DNA of 64,000 nucleotides from Paenibacillus montaniterrae. GTDB taxonomy: Bacteria > Bacillota > Bacilli > Paenibacillales > Paenibacillaceae. Shown here one piece after another: positions 1 through 9,900 of the stretch; positions within the stretch are counted from its first letter, which is position 1; each line of letters opens with the position of its first letter. The translations under genes and the position numbers were made by a program. The stretch spans positions 186,001 to 250,000 of the forward strand of contig NZ_BOSE01000005.1 in assembly GCF_018403185.1 (NCBI RefSeq), written 5' to 3'. Below the pieces are notes generated by a model. That model did no database searches. It saw nothing but the letters and a program-made list of their open reading frames with translations, and was not told the origin of the DNA.

Positions 1-318
1 AGCGGCTTCAGGCTGAGCGATCTGAGCAGCAGGCTCATATTTGTAGTCGATAATGCCTTTCAGCCCGGTTGCCAAATTATGCGTGTGAATCCAGGTGCCA
101 GGCTCAATCGCAACTGTCGCGACGCCAATGGAATAGCCAAACTTCCATACATGCTCGCCTTCAGCGATGCTTCGCAGCGCAATTTTATGTCCAAAGGGAA
201 CCTCGCTGGTCAATTCCAGCTCGCTGCCATCCTCCAGCTTAAGCTTTTCCCCCTGCTGGAAAGGCCGAAGCGCTATGGCAACCGAGTCCTTCTCATTCAG
301 CTTGATCCATTCATTCAT
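1..318 (-). CDS. uxaA: Altronate dehydratase, N-terminal part (runs off window)
   Basis: Only the first 106 codons lie in the window. The translation starts MNEWIKLNEKDSVAIALRPF and has the SAF-type N-terminal module of UxaA/GarD dehydratases, with the typical VPFGHKIAL and IHTHNLATG stretches. The family dehydrates D-altronate to 2-keto-3-deoxygluconate in the cytoplasm. The ATG overlaps the TGA stop of the upstream tagaturonate reductase gene as ATGA, so the two are almost certainly translationally coupled in one uronate catabolic operon. The rest of the gene lies outside the window, so its integrity cannot be judged. Confidence 0.85.
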   Translation of the reverse strand, partial: MNEWIKLNEKDSVAIALRPFQQGEKLKLEDGSELELTSEVPFGHKIALRSIAEGEHVWKFGYSIGVATVAIEPGTWIHTHNLATGLKGIIDYKYEPAAQIAQPEAA

Positions 319-1862
319 AGCTCTCTCTCCCATTGCTCGATTATCGAGGTAATTTGCTCAGCAAGCTGCGGATATGCGGCATGCAAATTGCTTTGCCATA
401 GCTCCTCCAAAGACAGCAAAACTGCAACTGTTTCCTGCAGTGACCGCTCGGCTTGATGGAACAATGCCCATATGTCCGCCAGCTTGATCAGCAGCTCGCG
501 ATCATCGCGCAGCAAATACTGCTCGCCTGTGAAGCTTTGCCCCCAATAGCCGGATTCATCCACCTTCACGATGCGATAATGACGCAGCAAGGCAGCGAGT
601 GCTGCAGCCAAACCTTGCGGCAAGCTCACAGACTCGCCATCAGAGCCGACCTGATCTTTCTGAGCTATAAAAGCCTCGTTATGCTGCAAGTAAAACTTTA
701 GCGAAGGCAGCAACCGCGTTTGGAATTTGCTAAGGCTGTTCATTGTAATATCCGAAAGCCGATGCTGGATAAATGGATTAAGAAAGCGCTCGCATACCTG
801 CTTGGCATAAGTCTGCAATTCCGTCTGGTCGTATGGCAGAGACGGTATAATTTCCGATTCAATCGTACGAATGATCAATACTCCCAGCTCGTCATGCTCC
901 ATAGCTGCGCGCACCTCGGACAAGCCCTTGAGCATACCCAGCAATGCCATAAATGTATGCGCACCGTTCAGGATGCGAACCTTGCGCTGCTGAAACGGCT
1001 TCAAGTCGTCCACCCACAATACGTTAAGACCTGCGCTAGCCAAAGGAAGCTGCTGCTCCAGCTCGCTCTCGCCCTCAATCGCCCACAGATGATACGGCTC
1101 GGCCGTGGTTAGAAGCGGATCTTCATAGCCCCACTCAGCAAACCATTGCTCGGCCTGCTTAGCGTCCGGATAACCGGTAACAATGCGATCAACCAGCGAA
1201 TTTAAAAATCGATTATGCTCCACTACCCAGCTTCTAAAGGCTTGCGGCAGTCTCCAATCCTCGCAATAGCGCAGCACGCATTCCCGCAGCGTATCGCCAT
1301 TGCGCTCCAGCAGCTCGCAAGGCAAGCAAATTAAGCCTTTTGCCGGATCGCCGTTAAAAGCGATATATCTTTCATATAACAGCTGCGTCAGCTTGCCGGG
1401 AAAGGACTGCACTGGCTTGCCTTCACTGTATGCTTCCTGACGATACACAAGTCCAGCCTCCGTCGTGTTGGACACAACGAAACGAAGCTGCGGCTGCTTT
1501 GCCAGCGAGAAAAATTGCTCCCAATCCGAATACGGGTCAAATGCGCTTGAAAACACGGTAATCACTTGCTTGCGTTCAACCGGGCTGCCGTTTTCCAGCC
1601 CGCGTGTGACTAGCGTATACAGTCCGTCCTGCTCGGCCAGCTCTTCAATTTTTGGCTTGCCGCTTGGTCTTGGCTGAACGACGGCTACGCTTCCTTGAAA
1701 TAGTCCCTGCTTGCGGCTTTCGTGAATCATCCAATCAAAGAAGCCGCGCAAAAAGTTGCCCTCGCCAATTTGAAGCACGGTTACTGGCGCTTCCGTCAGC
1801 TCGTCAAAAACATGCTTCTGCCCGGCTTCCAGGCTAATCCGATTTAATCGCTGCTTTATCAT
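315..1862 (-). CDS. uxaB: Tagaturonate reductase (altronate oxidoreductase)
   Basis: A 515-residue member of the mannitol dehydrogenase/polyol dehydrogenase family. The N-terminal Rossmann part has the VLQIGEGNFLRGFFDWMIHE pattern and the C-terminal helical part has NGAHTFMALLGML. UxaB reduces D-tagaturonate to D-altronate with NADH in galacturonate breakdown, and the next gene (uxaA) takes the product. An ATG nine bases further upstream (1871) is in frame, but the AAGGAG at 1873-1878 would then be one base away. From the ATG at 1862 the spacing is 10 bases, so 1862 is preferred. Probably controlled by the divergent AraC gene. The family call is firm, and the uxaA neighbour settles UxaB over mannitol or fructuronate enzymes. 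Confidence 0.9.
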   Translation of the reverse strand: MIKQRLNRISLEAGQKHVFDELTEAPVTVLQIGEGNFLRGFFDWMIHESRKQGLFQGSVAVVQPRPSGKPKIEELAEQDGLYTLVTRGLENGSPVERKQVITVFSSAFDPYSDWEQFFSLAKQPQLRFVVSNTTEAGLVYRQEAYSEGKPVQSFPGKLTQLLYERYIAFNGDPAKGLICLPCELLERNGDTLRECVLRYCEDWRLPQAFRSWVVEHNRFLNSLVDRIVTGYPDAKQAEQWFAEWGYEDPLLTTAEPYHLWAIEGESELEQQLPLASAGLNVLWVDDLKPFQQRKVRILNGAHTFMALLGMLKGLSEVRAAMEHDELGVLIIRTIESEIIPSLPYDQTELQTYAKQVCERFLNPFIQHRLSDITMNSLSKFQTRLLPSLKFYLQHNEAFIAQKDQVGSDGESVSLPQGLAAALAALLRHYRIVKVDESGYWGQSFTGEQYLLRDDRELLIKLADIWALFHQAERSLQETVAVLLSLEELWQSNLHAAYPQLAEQITSIIEQWEREL

Positions 1863-2043
1863 AATGTCCATGCTCCTTTACTAGATTGTTGTATTCATTA
1901 TAGGAGATAATGATCAAGCATGAAATGGCAGATTTCGTGCAATTTGTACTCTATTTTGATCTTTGATACACTATAAGTACGTGTTCATACGCTTGATTTG
2001 AACATCCTTTACTATTAAATCAACTTGGCGAGGTGAGGTGCCT
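1863..2043. promoter_or_regulatory. Divergent promoter region between uxaB and araC-type gene
   Basis: About 180 AT-rich bases separate two divergent starts, so promoters for both must lie here. On the minus strand a TATAAT-like box (CTATAATG, about 1898-1905) sits about 40 bases before uxaB. No certain operator was recognised. Confidence 0.45.
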
Positions 2044-2916
2044 ATGAATCCATATCGCAAAACCTTTGCATTCAACGCTGAGTTTCCATTTGAATATGTT
2101 TACCGTGATGCAAAAAGCGCGCAAAATGAGCTGCCCGATCATGTGCATGACTGGTACGAGTTCGTCTATGTTTATACGGGGAGAGGCACCTTTTTTATCG
2201 ATCACAGCTTTTATGATGCGGAGCCAGGCGATATTTTCCTTATTCCCGGCAATACACTGCATCGCTCGTTTCCGCTGGAGGAGGATCCGAAGCGCGCGAC
2301 GGCTTTTTATTTCAGCGCTTCTTTCGTCAACGCTCCTGCCTTGGGCGACTCCTTCTCCTATTTGCAGCCGTTCGAGACAGCCAAGCGCAATCAATCGTTC
2401 CGTCTAACGCTGGCTAAGGAGAAGCAAGAGCAAATTGAAGCGGTTATTGAGGAGATTCATCGCGAGTTTTGCGAGGCCAAAACCGGCTATAGACAGGCGG
2501 TCAGGCTGCATATGCAGCAGCTTTTGCTGCTGGTGGGCCGGTACGTTGAGGAAGCATGGGGCATCCAGTCTGGACATCGAGTCGGCTCGCCGCTGCCGGA
2601 GTGGCTGGAGGATGTGCTGGCTTATGCCGACGCTCATCCAAATGCGGATCTATCGCTCTCTGCGCTGGCACGACATGCCGCTGTTACAGCAGCACATTTC
2701 TCTCGCGTGTTCAAACGGCTAACGGGCATGAATGTAACCGATTATGTAACAGCGAAGCGCGTTATGCGAGCCAAGGAGCTGCTGCTGCAGGGTGATCGAA
2801 GCATAGCAGATATCGCTGAAAGCTGCGGCTTTGGCAGTACCACGCATTTTCACCGCAAGTTCAAAGCATTGACTGGTCTCACGCCTGCGCAATATAAGCG
2901 CAACGGCCACAGCTAG
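2044..2916 (+). CDS. AraC family transcriptional regulator (cupin sensor plus HTH)
   Basis: A 290-residue regulator. Residues about 20-110 form the AraC-type cupin ligand pocket (HVHDWYEFVYVYTGRG, PGDIFLIPGNTLH). Residues about 190-288 hold the two helix-turn-helix motifs, ending in the family signature FGSTTHFHRKFKALTGLTPA. An in-frame GTG lies six bases upstream, but the ATG at 2044 sits better behind GAGGTGAGG. It is divergent from uxaB, so a local role in controlling uronate catabolism is a reasonable inference, although the effector cannot be read from the sequence. Confidence 0.9.
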   Translation: MNPYRKTFAFNAEFPFEYVYRDAKSAQNELPDHVHDWYEFVYVYTGRGTFFIDHSFYDAEPGDIFLIPGNTLHRSFPLEEDPKRATAFYFSASFVNAPALGDSFSYLQPFETAKRNQSFRLTLAKEKQEQIEAVIEEIHREFCEAKTGYRQAVRLHMQQLLLLVGRYVEEAWGIQSGHRVGSPLPEWLEDVLAYADAHPNADLSLSALARHAAVTAAHFSRVFKRLTGMNVTDYVTAKRVMRAKELLLQGDRSIADIAESCGFGSTTHFHRKFKALTGLTPAQYKRNGHS

Positions 2917-3010
2917 TGGCCATGCTGCCTAAGTGTGTGCAGCGAGCAATAGCAGAGCGGATCTATTCATGTAGGTAATACTAGCTTGCTAGCTAACTAA
3001 CTAGCAGAGC

Positions 3011-3203
3011 GAATCTAAGGAATATGGGCAACGTTAAATGCCAGGTTTTGAGCCACTTGGAAATCTAAAGAATATTCATAACGTTAAGCACGGGGAATCG
3101 GTTGATCCACAAAGAAAACCGACTAATAGGACGTTGAGGTTTCATTAGAATTGGAAAGGTTTCGTATTCCGTAAATAGCGTTACTCAGCTTCCTTAGGCT
3201 AGC
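3011..3203 (+). repeat. Dispersed intergenic repeat (CTAAGGAA...AACGTT family), copy 1
   Basis: Contains two direct units of the form AATCTAAGGAATAT-N4-AACGTTAA about 50 bases apart (3013 and 3062). A segment with CTAATAGGACGTTGAGG and CATTAGAATTGG follows, and then the inverse unit AGCGTTACTCAGCTTCCTTAGG. The ends are therefore inverted relative to each other. Related copies lie at 3757-3835 (same orientation) and 60494-60687 (opposite orientation). No protein is encoded. Confidence 0.6.
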
Positions 3204-3228
3204 TTTTAGCCCTCCCCCTCTTTTGGTA

Positions 3229-3687
3229 CTATAGCATCGATTTTATAGATAGGTTACTTCTAATACTTTCATGCTCCAACCGGAATAGAAAGATTTTGTC
3301 GGTATTTGCACCTGAACAACTATTGAGATAATAAGCTACTCCGCTTGAAACTGAATCTTGTGTTATGTTGCTGCAAACTCCTTTTTGGATATCTCTTTTT
3401 GAAAATTTATCCTTGGAGTTATCTAATCTAAAAGAAATGGAATCATCTTCTCTACGTGATAAATCTGTAATTATTGAATCTCCCTCGTCAGTATATAGGA
3501 CGATTCTAATCTTTTGTCTCTCTTTTTCTAAAAAATCAAAAAAAGTATCCAAATTATAATCTTCGCTATGCGTAAGTACAACATCCCCATTTTTTATTGC
3601 CTTTTTTGATGAATAGTTCGCGTTACGCATGAGAAAAAACAATAAAACTAAGCAAGCACCTACAATAATGATCCACTTGATTTTCAT
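3229..3687 (-). CDS. DUF4362-type membrane-anchored small protein
   Basis: A 152-residue protein beginning MKIKWIIIVGACLVLLFFLM, a single N-terminal membrane segment or uncleaved signal. The rest resembles DUF4362 proteins of bacilli (NGDVVLTHSEDYNLDTFFDFL and IRIVLYTDEGDSIITDL). An upstream GTG (3702) is in frame but overlaps the GAGGAG ribosome site (3695-3700). The ATG at 3687 has 7-base spacing and is chosen. The gene is visibly richer in A/T than its neighbours and lies between two same-orientation copies of an intergenic repeat, which suggests insertion. The function of DUF4362 is unknown, and it probably faces the cell surface. Confidence 0.75.
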   Translation of the reverse strand: MKIKWIIIVGACLVLLFFLMRNANYSSKKAIKNGDVVLTHSEDYNLDTFFDFLEKERQKIRIVLYTDEGDSIITDLSRREDDSISFRLDNSKDKFSKRDIQKGVCSNITQDSVSSGVAYYLNSCSGANTDKIFLFRLEHESIRSNLSIKSML

Positions 3688-3756
3688 AGTCTCACTCCTC
3701 ACTTCTAATAATACTATATAAGTTGTTTTCTTTCTGCTACGGATATGAGAAAATCA

Positions 3757-3835
3757 GCTATTAAGGTGTTGAGGATTCATTAGAATTGGGGGCACTTATT
3801 TGTACGAAAATAACGTTCTCCAGCTTCCTTAGCGA
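3757..3835 (+). repeat. Dispersed intergenic repeat (AACGTT family), copy 2, half unit
   Basis: Matches the right half of copy 1: TATTAAGGTGTTGAGGATTC, then TTAGAATTGG, then AATAACGTTCTCCAGCTTCC and TTAGCG. With copy 1 it brackets the DUF4362 gene as a direct repeat. Confidence 0.6.
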
Positions 3836-3875
3836 GTCTAGTCTCCTCCTCTCATTAAATGTGCTGTATCAGTAT

Positions 3876-3921
3876 AAAATGGGGTGCTGCGGCTATTTCT
3901 AGCCTGCAGCACCCCATTTTT
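3876..3921 (-). terminator. Rho-independent terminator of the giant galactanase gene
   Basis: A long stem: AAAATGGGGTGCTGC (3876-3890) pairs exactly with GCAGCACCCCATTTT (3906-3920) across a 15-base loop. T-runs on both strands make it bidirectional in principle. It lies just past the stop of the minus-strand gene that ends at 3935. Confidence 0.9.
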
Positions 3922-3934
3922 CCATAAACTAGCT

Positions 3935-6900
3935 TTATTTCTCCAATGCACGCAGGATCATTACGACCGCCTCTGCACGTGTTGCATATTCATTGGGCGC
4001 AAAGCTATTGCTGCTGCGGCCTCCGATAATGCCCAGCTGTCGCATGGATTCAACTGCTCCTTTCCCCCATTCAGGAATTAAAGCGTCATCAGTAAATTGG
4101 GTGCTCTTGCTGTCTGCTGCTGGCAAATCTAAGACTCTAGCTAACAGAATTGCCATCTCTGTTCGAGTAATCTCTTGGTTCGGACGGAAGCTGCCATCCC
4201 CATATCCTTTAATAATTCCCCGCTGCATTGCTTGTGCGATGGCGTCATTCGCCCAAGCACCGATTTGATCATTGTCGGTAAAAGCAAGCTGCGCAGCATC
4301 GCCCTTCCATAGGAAGGCATTGTACAGCATGACGACAAACTCCGCTCGAGTAGTTGCAGCATTGGGCTTGAACTGATTGTTCAGATGCCCATTTACAATT
4401 TGCAAAGCCGCTGCTCGTTTAATTGCAGACTCTGCCCAATGTCCTGCAATATCAGTGAATATGAATTCTGGCTGCTCTACATGCTCTTGAGATGCTGGTT
4501 CTTCCGATTCATGCGACGACTCTGCTTCCTGATCAACAGGCAATTCAGTCTCTTCCTGTTCAGCAGGCGGGACAATGACGCTGCCGCCGGAATAGATCGG
4601 CAGCGTGCGTACGGTAACGCTTGGTCCTGTTTCGCTCCAGTTGCCTGCTGCATCAACCGCTTCGATCTTAAATGTGTAGCTTGTGTCCGGCTGCAAGCCC
4701 GTTACATGGAAGCTATTAACATTCCCGATAACGACAGCCTGCTTGCTCCCCTCGTCCCATGTCACTTTATATCGTGCAACAGCAACATTATCCTCAGCAA
4801 TCGTCCAAATTAATGTCAAGCTTGTTTGGGCAACAGCAGTAGGTACGATCAGACTGTTGCTCGGCCACGTTGGAGCGACAACATCTACAGGTTCCTCAGG
4901 GTCTACCGGATCTATCGGATCCACCGGGTCTACTGGATCCACAGGTTCCACTGGATCTATCGGATCTATCGGGCCAACGTTGACCAATTTTTTGAATGTT
5001 TCAATTGCAGCTTCCAGACTTGCTGCTGCTTTATTTACTTCTTCCTGTGTCACATTTGCTTGATCCATTACCAATTGTGCTGCTGAAATCGCTTTTTTCA
5101 GCGCTGCAATAGCGAATGCGGGATATTGACCAGGCTTTGTTCCCGCTTCAGCTGCGTCAACCAGAGCTTCGGCTTCAGTGATTTTTTCTTCCAATGCAGC
5201 TCTATCCACAGAACCAACCGGATCCTCTGGATCAACTGGGTCGACTGGATCCACCGGATCTACCGGATCCTCTGGATCTACTGGGTTCACCGGATCCACC
5301 GGATCGACTGGATCAACTGGGTCTACCGGATCCACCGGATCCACCGGATCGACTGGGTCTACCGGATCCACCGGATCGACTGGGTCCACTGGGTCTACCG
5401 GGTCGACTGGGTCCACTGGGTCTACCGGATCTACCGGATCCTCTGGATCTACTGGGTTCACCGGATCCACCGGATCGACTGGATCAACTGGGTCTACCGG
5501 ATCCACCGGATCCACCGGATCGACTGGGTCTACCGGATCTACCGGATCGACTGGGTCTACCGGATCTACCGGATCGACTGGGTCCACTGGGTCCACCGGA
5601 TCTACCGGATCGATTGGGTCAACGTTGACCAGCTTTTTGAATGTCTTTATTGCCGCTAATAAGCGCTCTACTTCTGCATCGACTTCCTCTTGTGCTGCAT
5701 TCGCATTTTGCAACACGGTCTGTGCAGCTGCGATTGCTTCTTCCAATGCTTCGAGCGCTTCGGCTGGATACTGCCCTGGCTCTGCGCCAATCTCAGCCTC
5801 GGTAACCAGTGCTTCGGCTTCGGCAATGGCTTCCTCCAGTTCTGCTTTATCCGCTGGCTTCTCTTGGTCGACGATCACGGCTGCCTGGAATGCTTCAATC
5901 GCGGCCAATAAGCTTATTAACGCTTGATCCAGTTCGCTCTGAGTAGCCTCCGCCCGTTCTGCGGCTGCCTGCGCCGTACTGATTGCAGCCGTTAGCGCTT
6001 CAATTGCTTCTGGCGGATACTGGCCAGGCTCTGTTCCGGCTTCTGCTGCATCGACAAGCATCACAGCTTCCGCGATCTTTTCTTCAAGCGCTGCTTTATC
6101 TATCGGGTCAGCAGAATTGGCATAAATTTGCACCTCGACCAGTCCGCTTCCCCAGCCATTGCTAAGGTTATTGTTATGGACATTTCTTACACTATTTACT
6201 TTAAGCTTAACATAGCGATAGCTTCCGCTAATTGCATCCGAGTTAAAGCCCGCCCATCTGTTATCGTTTTTGTTAACTAGCTCAGTCCAGCTTTCATTGT
6301 CCTGTGATGCCAATATTTGATAGCCGTGGTACATTTCCGAGCCGTTATATAGCCGATAGGCCACATCAATTCGTGACAGGTCATAGACGGCCTCTAAATC
6401 AATCGTATATTCGTATGGTGCAACCAAACCGCCAAAGAAATGAGTAGAGTCGCCGCTCGTTCGCAAATTGAAGGCGTAACCGTCATTCGCTTTTTCAATG
6501 CCCTGCACGCCATCATTGTTTGTTATTGTTGCTGGCTTGCCCTGTGATACGAGATGAACCTGCGGAAGCTGCACATTGCCGGTCTCAGCATCAAGCTTCC
6601 AGCCGGTTGTAAAGGCGATCGAGGCTGTTTGCTCCGATTCGTCTATCGTCATTGGCAGCCACACGTAGCGCGAATCAGCCAGCTGTCCAACACGCCATCG
6701 GTCTCCCATATAGACATATGTTTTCTCGCCGTCAGCATTAATCAGCTTCATAATGTTTGTTGGCTGGCTGTAGTAGGTGCTGTTGTTGCCGAAGGCGTAC
6801 TTCTCCATAATGAGGCCGTCCTCTTTTACCGGAGTCCATCCATCAGGATCAGCAAGATCCGTTGTATAGCTGATCGTCCCTTGATTCGGCAGCCAGCCCG

Positions 6901-9900
6901 ATTGCCCGGAGGCCGCCATATAGTAGCCATGCTCCGCCCGTACTACAGCAGGCGCTTCGCGTCCGACACCATCGTAGAAGTTGTACGATTCAAAATCATC
7001 CGCTTTCGTAGCTGGATCGCTGAACGAGTAGGTCGTAAAATCGACATCGGTGTATTCGTCATTCAGGCGATGAACGCGCATCGAATGCCCCTCTGCCGAC
7101 ACCAGATAAGCAGTGCCGTCATCGTCCATAAATACGGTAAAGTCGCGCGAGGTATAACCCATTTGTGCAATGTCGTTTTGCACGCTTGTTGGAACCGTCG
7201 CCTTAATACCGTTTGTTTTATAATGCTCGGAATCGAGAATGATTCCGCCTTCACTGCGCCAGTTGCGCAGTGTGCCGCCTGGACGCCAATGCCCGAGCAC
7301 TGTATATGGGCCCGCCACATGATCGGCAGTCGCCACGACAACCTGGCTGGAAGCATAGCTGCCTGCCGTTTCCCAATGTCCCCACAGCACATATTTGCCT
7401 GTTTTCTCATTGTACAGCAGCTTCGGGCGCTCCCATTTATTGTCGAGCAGCGTATACTCTGCACCTTTAACGGTTTCCGTAAATTGATCGATAATGTCGC
7501 CCTCATACGTCCAGTTCACCAGATCGCGTGAGGAATATAGCGACACGGCATGGAATACGGCGCTATTATGAATTTTGTTTTCGCCTACCCAGTAATAGAT
7601 CGGCTTGCCGTCTTCGGCCGTTTGCTGCAGAAAGCCGCCGCCATGCGCCTGGATTGGATTGCCCTCGGTATCGTACCAGGTTTCTCCGACAGGCACACCT
7701 ACCGAAGCATAGTCGAGTATATGCTGCGGCTGAACGGTTTGCGCCCATCTAAATGCTTCCTCTATTTGCAGAGTCGCCCGGTCAACAGTCCATTGCGTGG
7801 CGGAATCATCAGCTAAAACCGCAGCCGCATGATTGAGCGCACGCGTTATTTTGCTCCATGCCGCATTCGTATAATTGCCTTTTTCAGTGTCCTTTTTCTC
7901 ATCATATACCGCTTGAAGTGCTGTTTTATCCACATGTGGAGTTCCGAATACCGCCAGCTCGATGATCCCGTCAGCCCAGGTTGCGCCGTGGCCATTATGG
8001 ACATTAATAATTTCGTTAACCGTTAAGCGAATATAGCGGTACTGTCCGTTATCTGCGATTGGATTCGTTATAAAGCCAACGACTTTGTTCTGCGAGCCGT
8101 CGACCAGCTGCGTCCAGCTTTCATTATCCTTGCTGCCCTCAAGCGTATAGCGGTAAACGGCATCCGAGCCCATTACGATTCTCGTAGTCAGATTGATTTC
8201 AGAAATTTGCGCTGGGTTCTCCAAATCTATCACAATATGATACGGCAGCGAGCTATGCTGAACACGCGGGGAGCTTGCCAAATCCGCACCGTCTGTAACC
8301 GCTGTTGCGTCCAGACCGTGTGAATCGGTCGCTTGCTTGCCTAAAGAAAGAAACTGGCCCGCTTGAACCGGGATAATGCCGTAGTTAGCATCCCAATCCA
8401 ATTGATGGAACCAATCGCCTGTCACGATCCCGTTGTGGAACACGACGGGGAACTGTCTCGTATAGGTGCCCATTGGATCCTTGAAGTTCTCCGCATATTG
8501 CGCGCCCCAATGGTAGCCGTTGGCAAGCACAACCTCTCGCCCGTTAGCCCCGATCCATTTGGACATGCCATTTCCTTGCGTCGCATAGGTTGAGCCGTTG
8601 CCAAGCGCCCGAAGCGGTGTCCATTCCCCATCAAGCGTTGCTGCTGAAGCGTATTCCGCCTGACTCGGATACCAGCCGTTTGCCGTTGAGCCATAGAAGT
8701 AGTAGTAGCCATTATGCTTCATAATAGCTGGAGATTCCTTGTGCTGGCCCTCGAAAATCGTATTCACGATTTCAACAGGCTCCTCCCAGTCCTCATTCAG
8801 CTTCACAATAGCAAGATCGTTGTTGCCGCGCGTCGCGAAGATGATATAAGCGGTTTGATCCTCATCGACGAACAAAACCATGTCGCGCGCATCCTTGTCA
8901 AATGGTCGACCTCGGAACGTTGCGGTAAAATCGTTGCCGCCAGGTGTAACCGAAGCAATGAAAATATGTGCTCTCGTATAGGCGCTGCTGGCTTCCTCAT
9001 GTGCTGTGAAAACGACTTTGCCCGTAGTCGGATTAAGCTTGTAGCCCTCGCCTTCAACACGCATATCCTCAAAAGAGCCAAGCAAGCGCTCATTGCCGTA
9101 ATTGCGCCCATCTGTTCCGCTCAGCTCGTAAATACTCGTTGTAACTATGCCTGTTTGCGAATCTCTTGCCGCTCTGTAGCTATAATGGTACCAGGTATCG
9201 CCAACCTTAATTCCGTAGCTGCTGCCTTCATCCAAAGTCGAGTCTCCTGTGTAATTGTTTTTCTTTCTAGTCACCGCTGAAGGATCGTAGGTGAAGGTAT
9301 GCACGCTATTCGTTTCCGCCGTTCCAACTGCCACTCCACCACGAATCGCCTTGACGGTATAGCTGTAGTCCTGACCAAGCTCAAGTCCGTAGTCGTCCAC
9401 AGTATCGCCGTATACCCGCCCAATCAGCGTATCGCCACGGTAAACCTCGTAATAATCTGCACCTGCGATAAGCGGCCACGATACTTTTACGTTATTAACC
9501 GTTTCTTGGCCATCGAGTCTAAATTCAAGCGCTGTCGCCGCCCATGAGCTTCCATAAAATTGCGCGCTTCTAATCTCGCTGCTTTGCCCATTTGGCGCGA
9601 TGGCAGCTGTCTTTACCGTCGTATTCTTATCGATTTGAAAAGGCCCTGTATACTTTGTGCTCTCCAAGGTAGGCTCCGATCCATCCGTTGTGTAATAGAT
9701 GTATGAATTGCCTGCTGGATGAGTAATCGTAACTGGAACGTAAACCTGCCCGCCAGCAGGTGAAATGACCGGCGGAATATTGGTGATGCGATACTCAATC
9801 AAGTCCTCTGGGGTTAGCGCCTTGCTGAAAATCTGGACGTTGTCAAGCAAGCCGATATAATATTCGCCCGAGCCCCAGTTGCCTTTTCCAAGCTGAACAA

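Noticed and set aside
5178..5927. Plus-strand open frame with Gly-Ser-Thr repeats across the PVD array
   Set aside because: It is the complement of the Pro-Val-Asp repeat of the minus-strand gene; it has no ribosome site, and the periodicity is explained by that gene.
6554..7531. A 325-codon plus-strand open frame opposite the galactanase gene
   Set aside because: It lies opposite conserved GH43 and CBM32 coding sequence with no start signal; a shadow frame.
8714..9280. 188-codon plus-strand frame within the galactanase gene
   Set aside because: Antisense to the first GH43-like module, no ribosome site.
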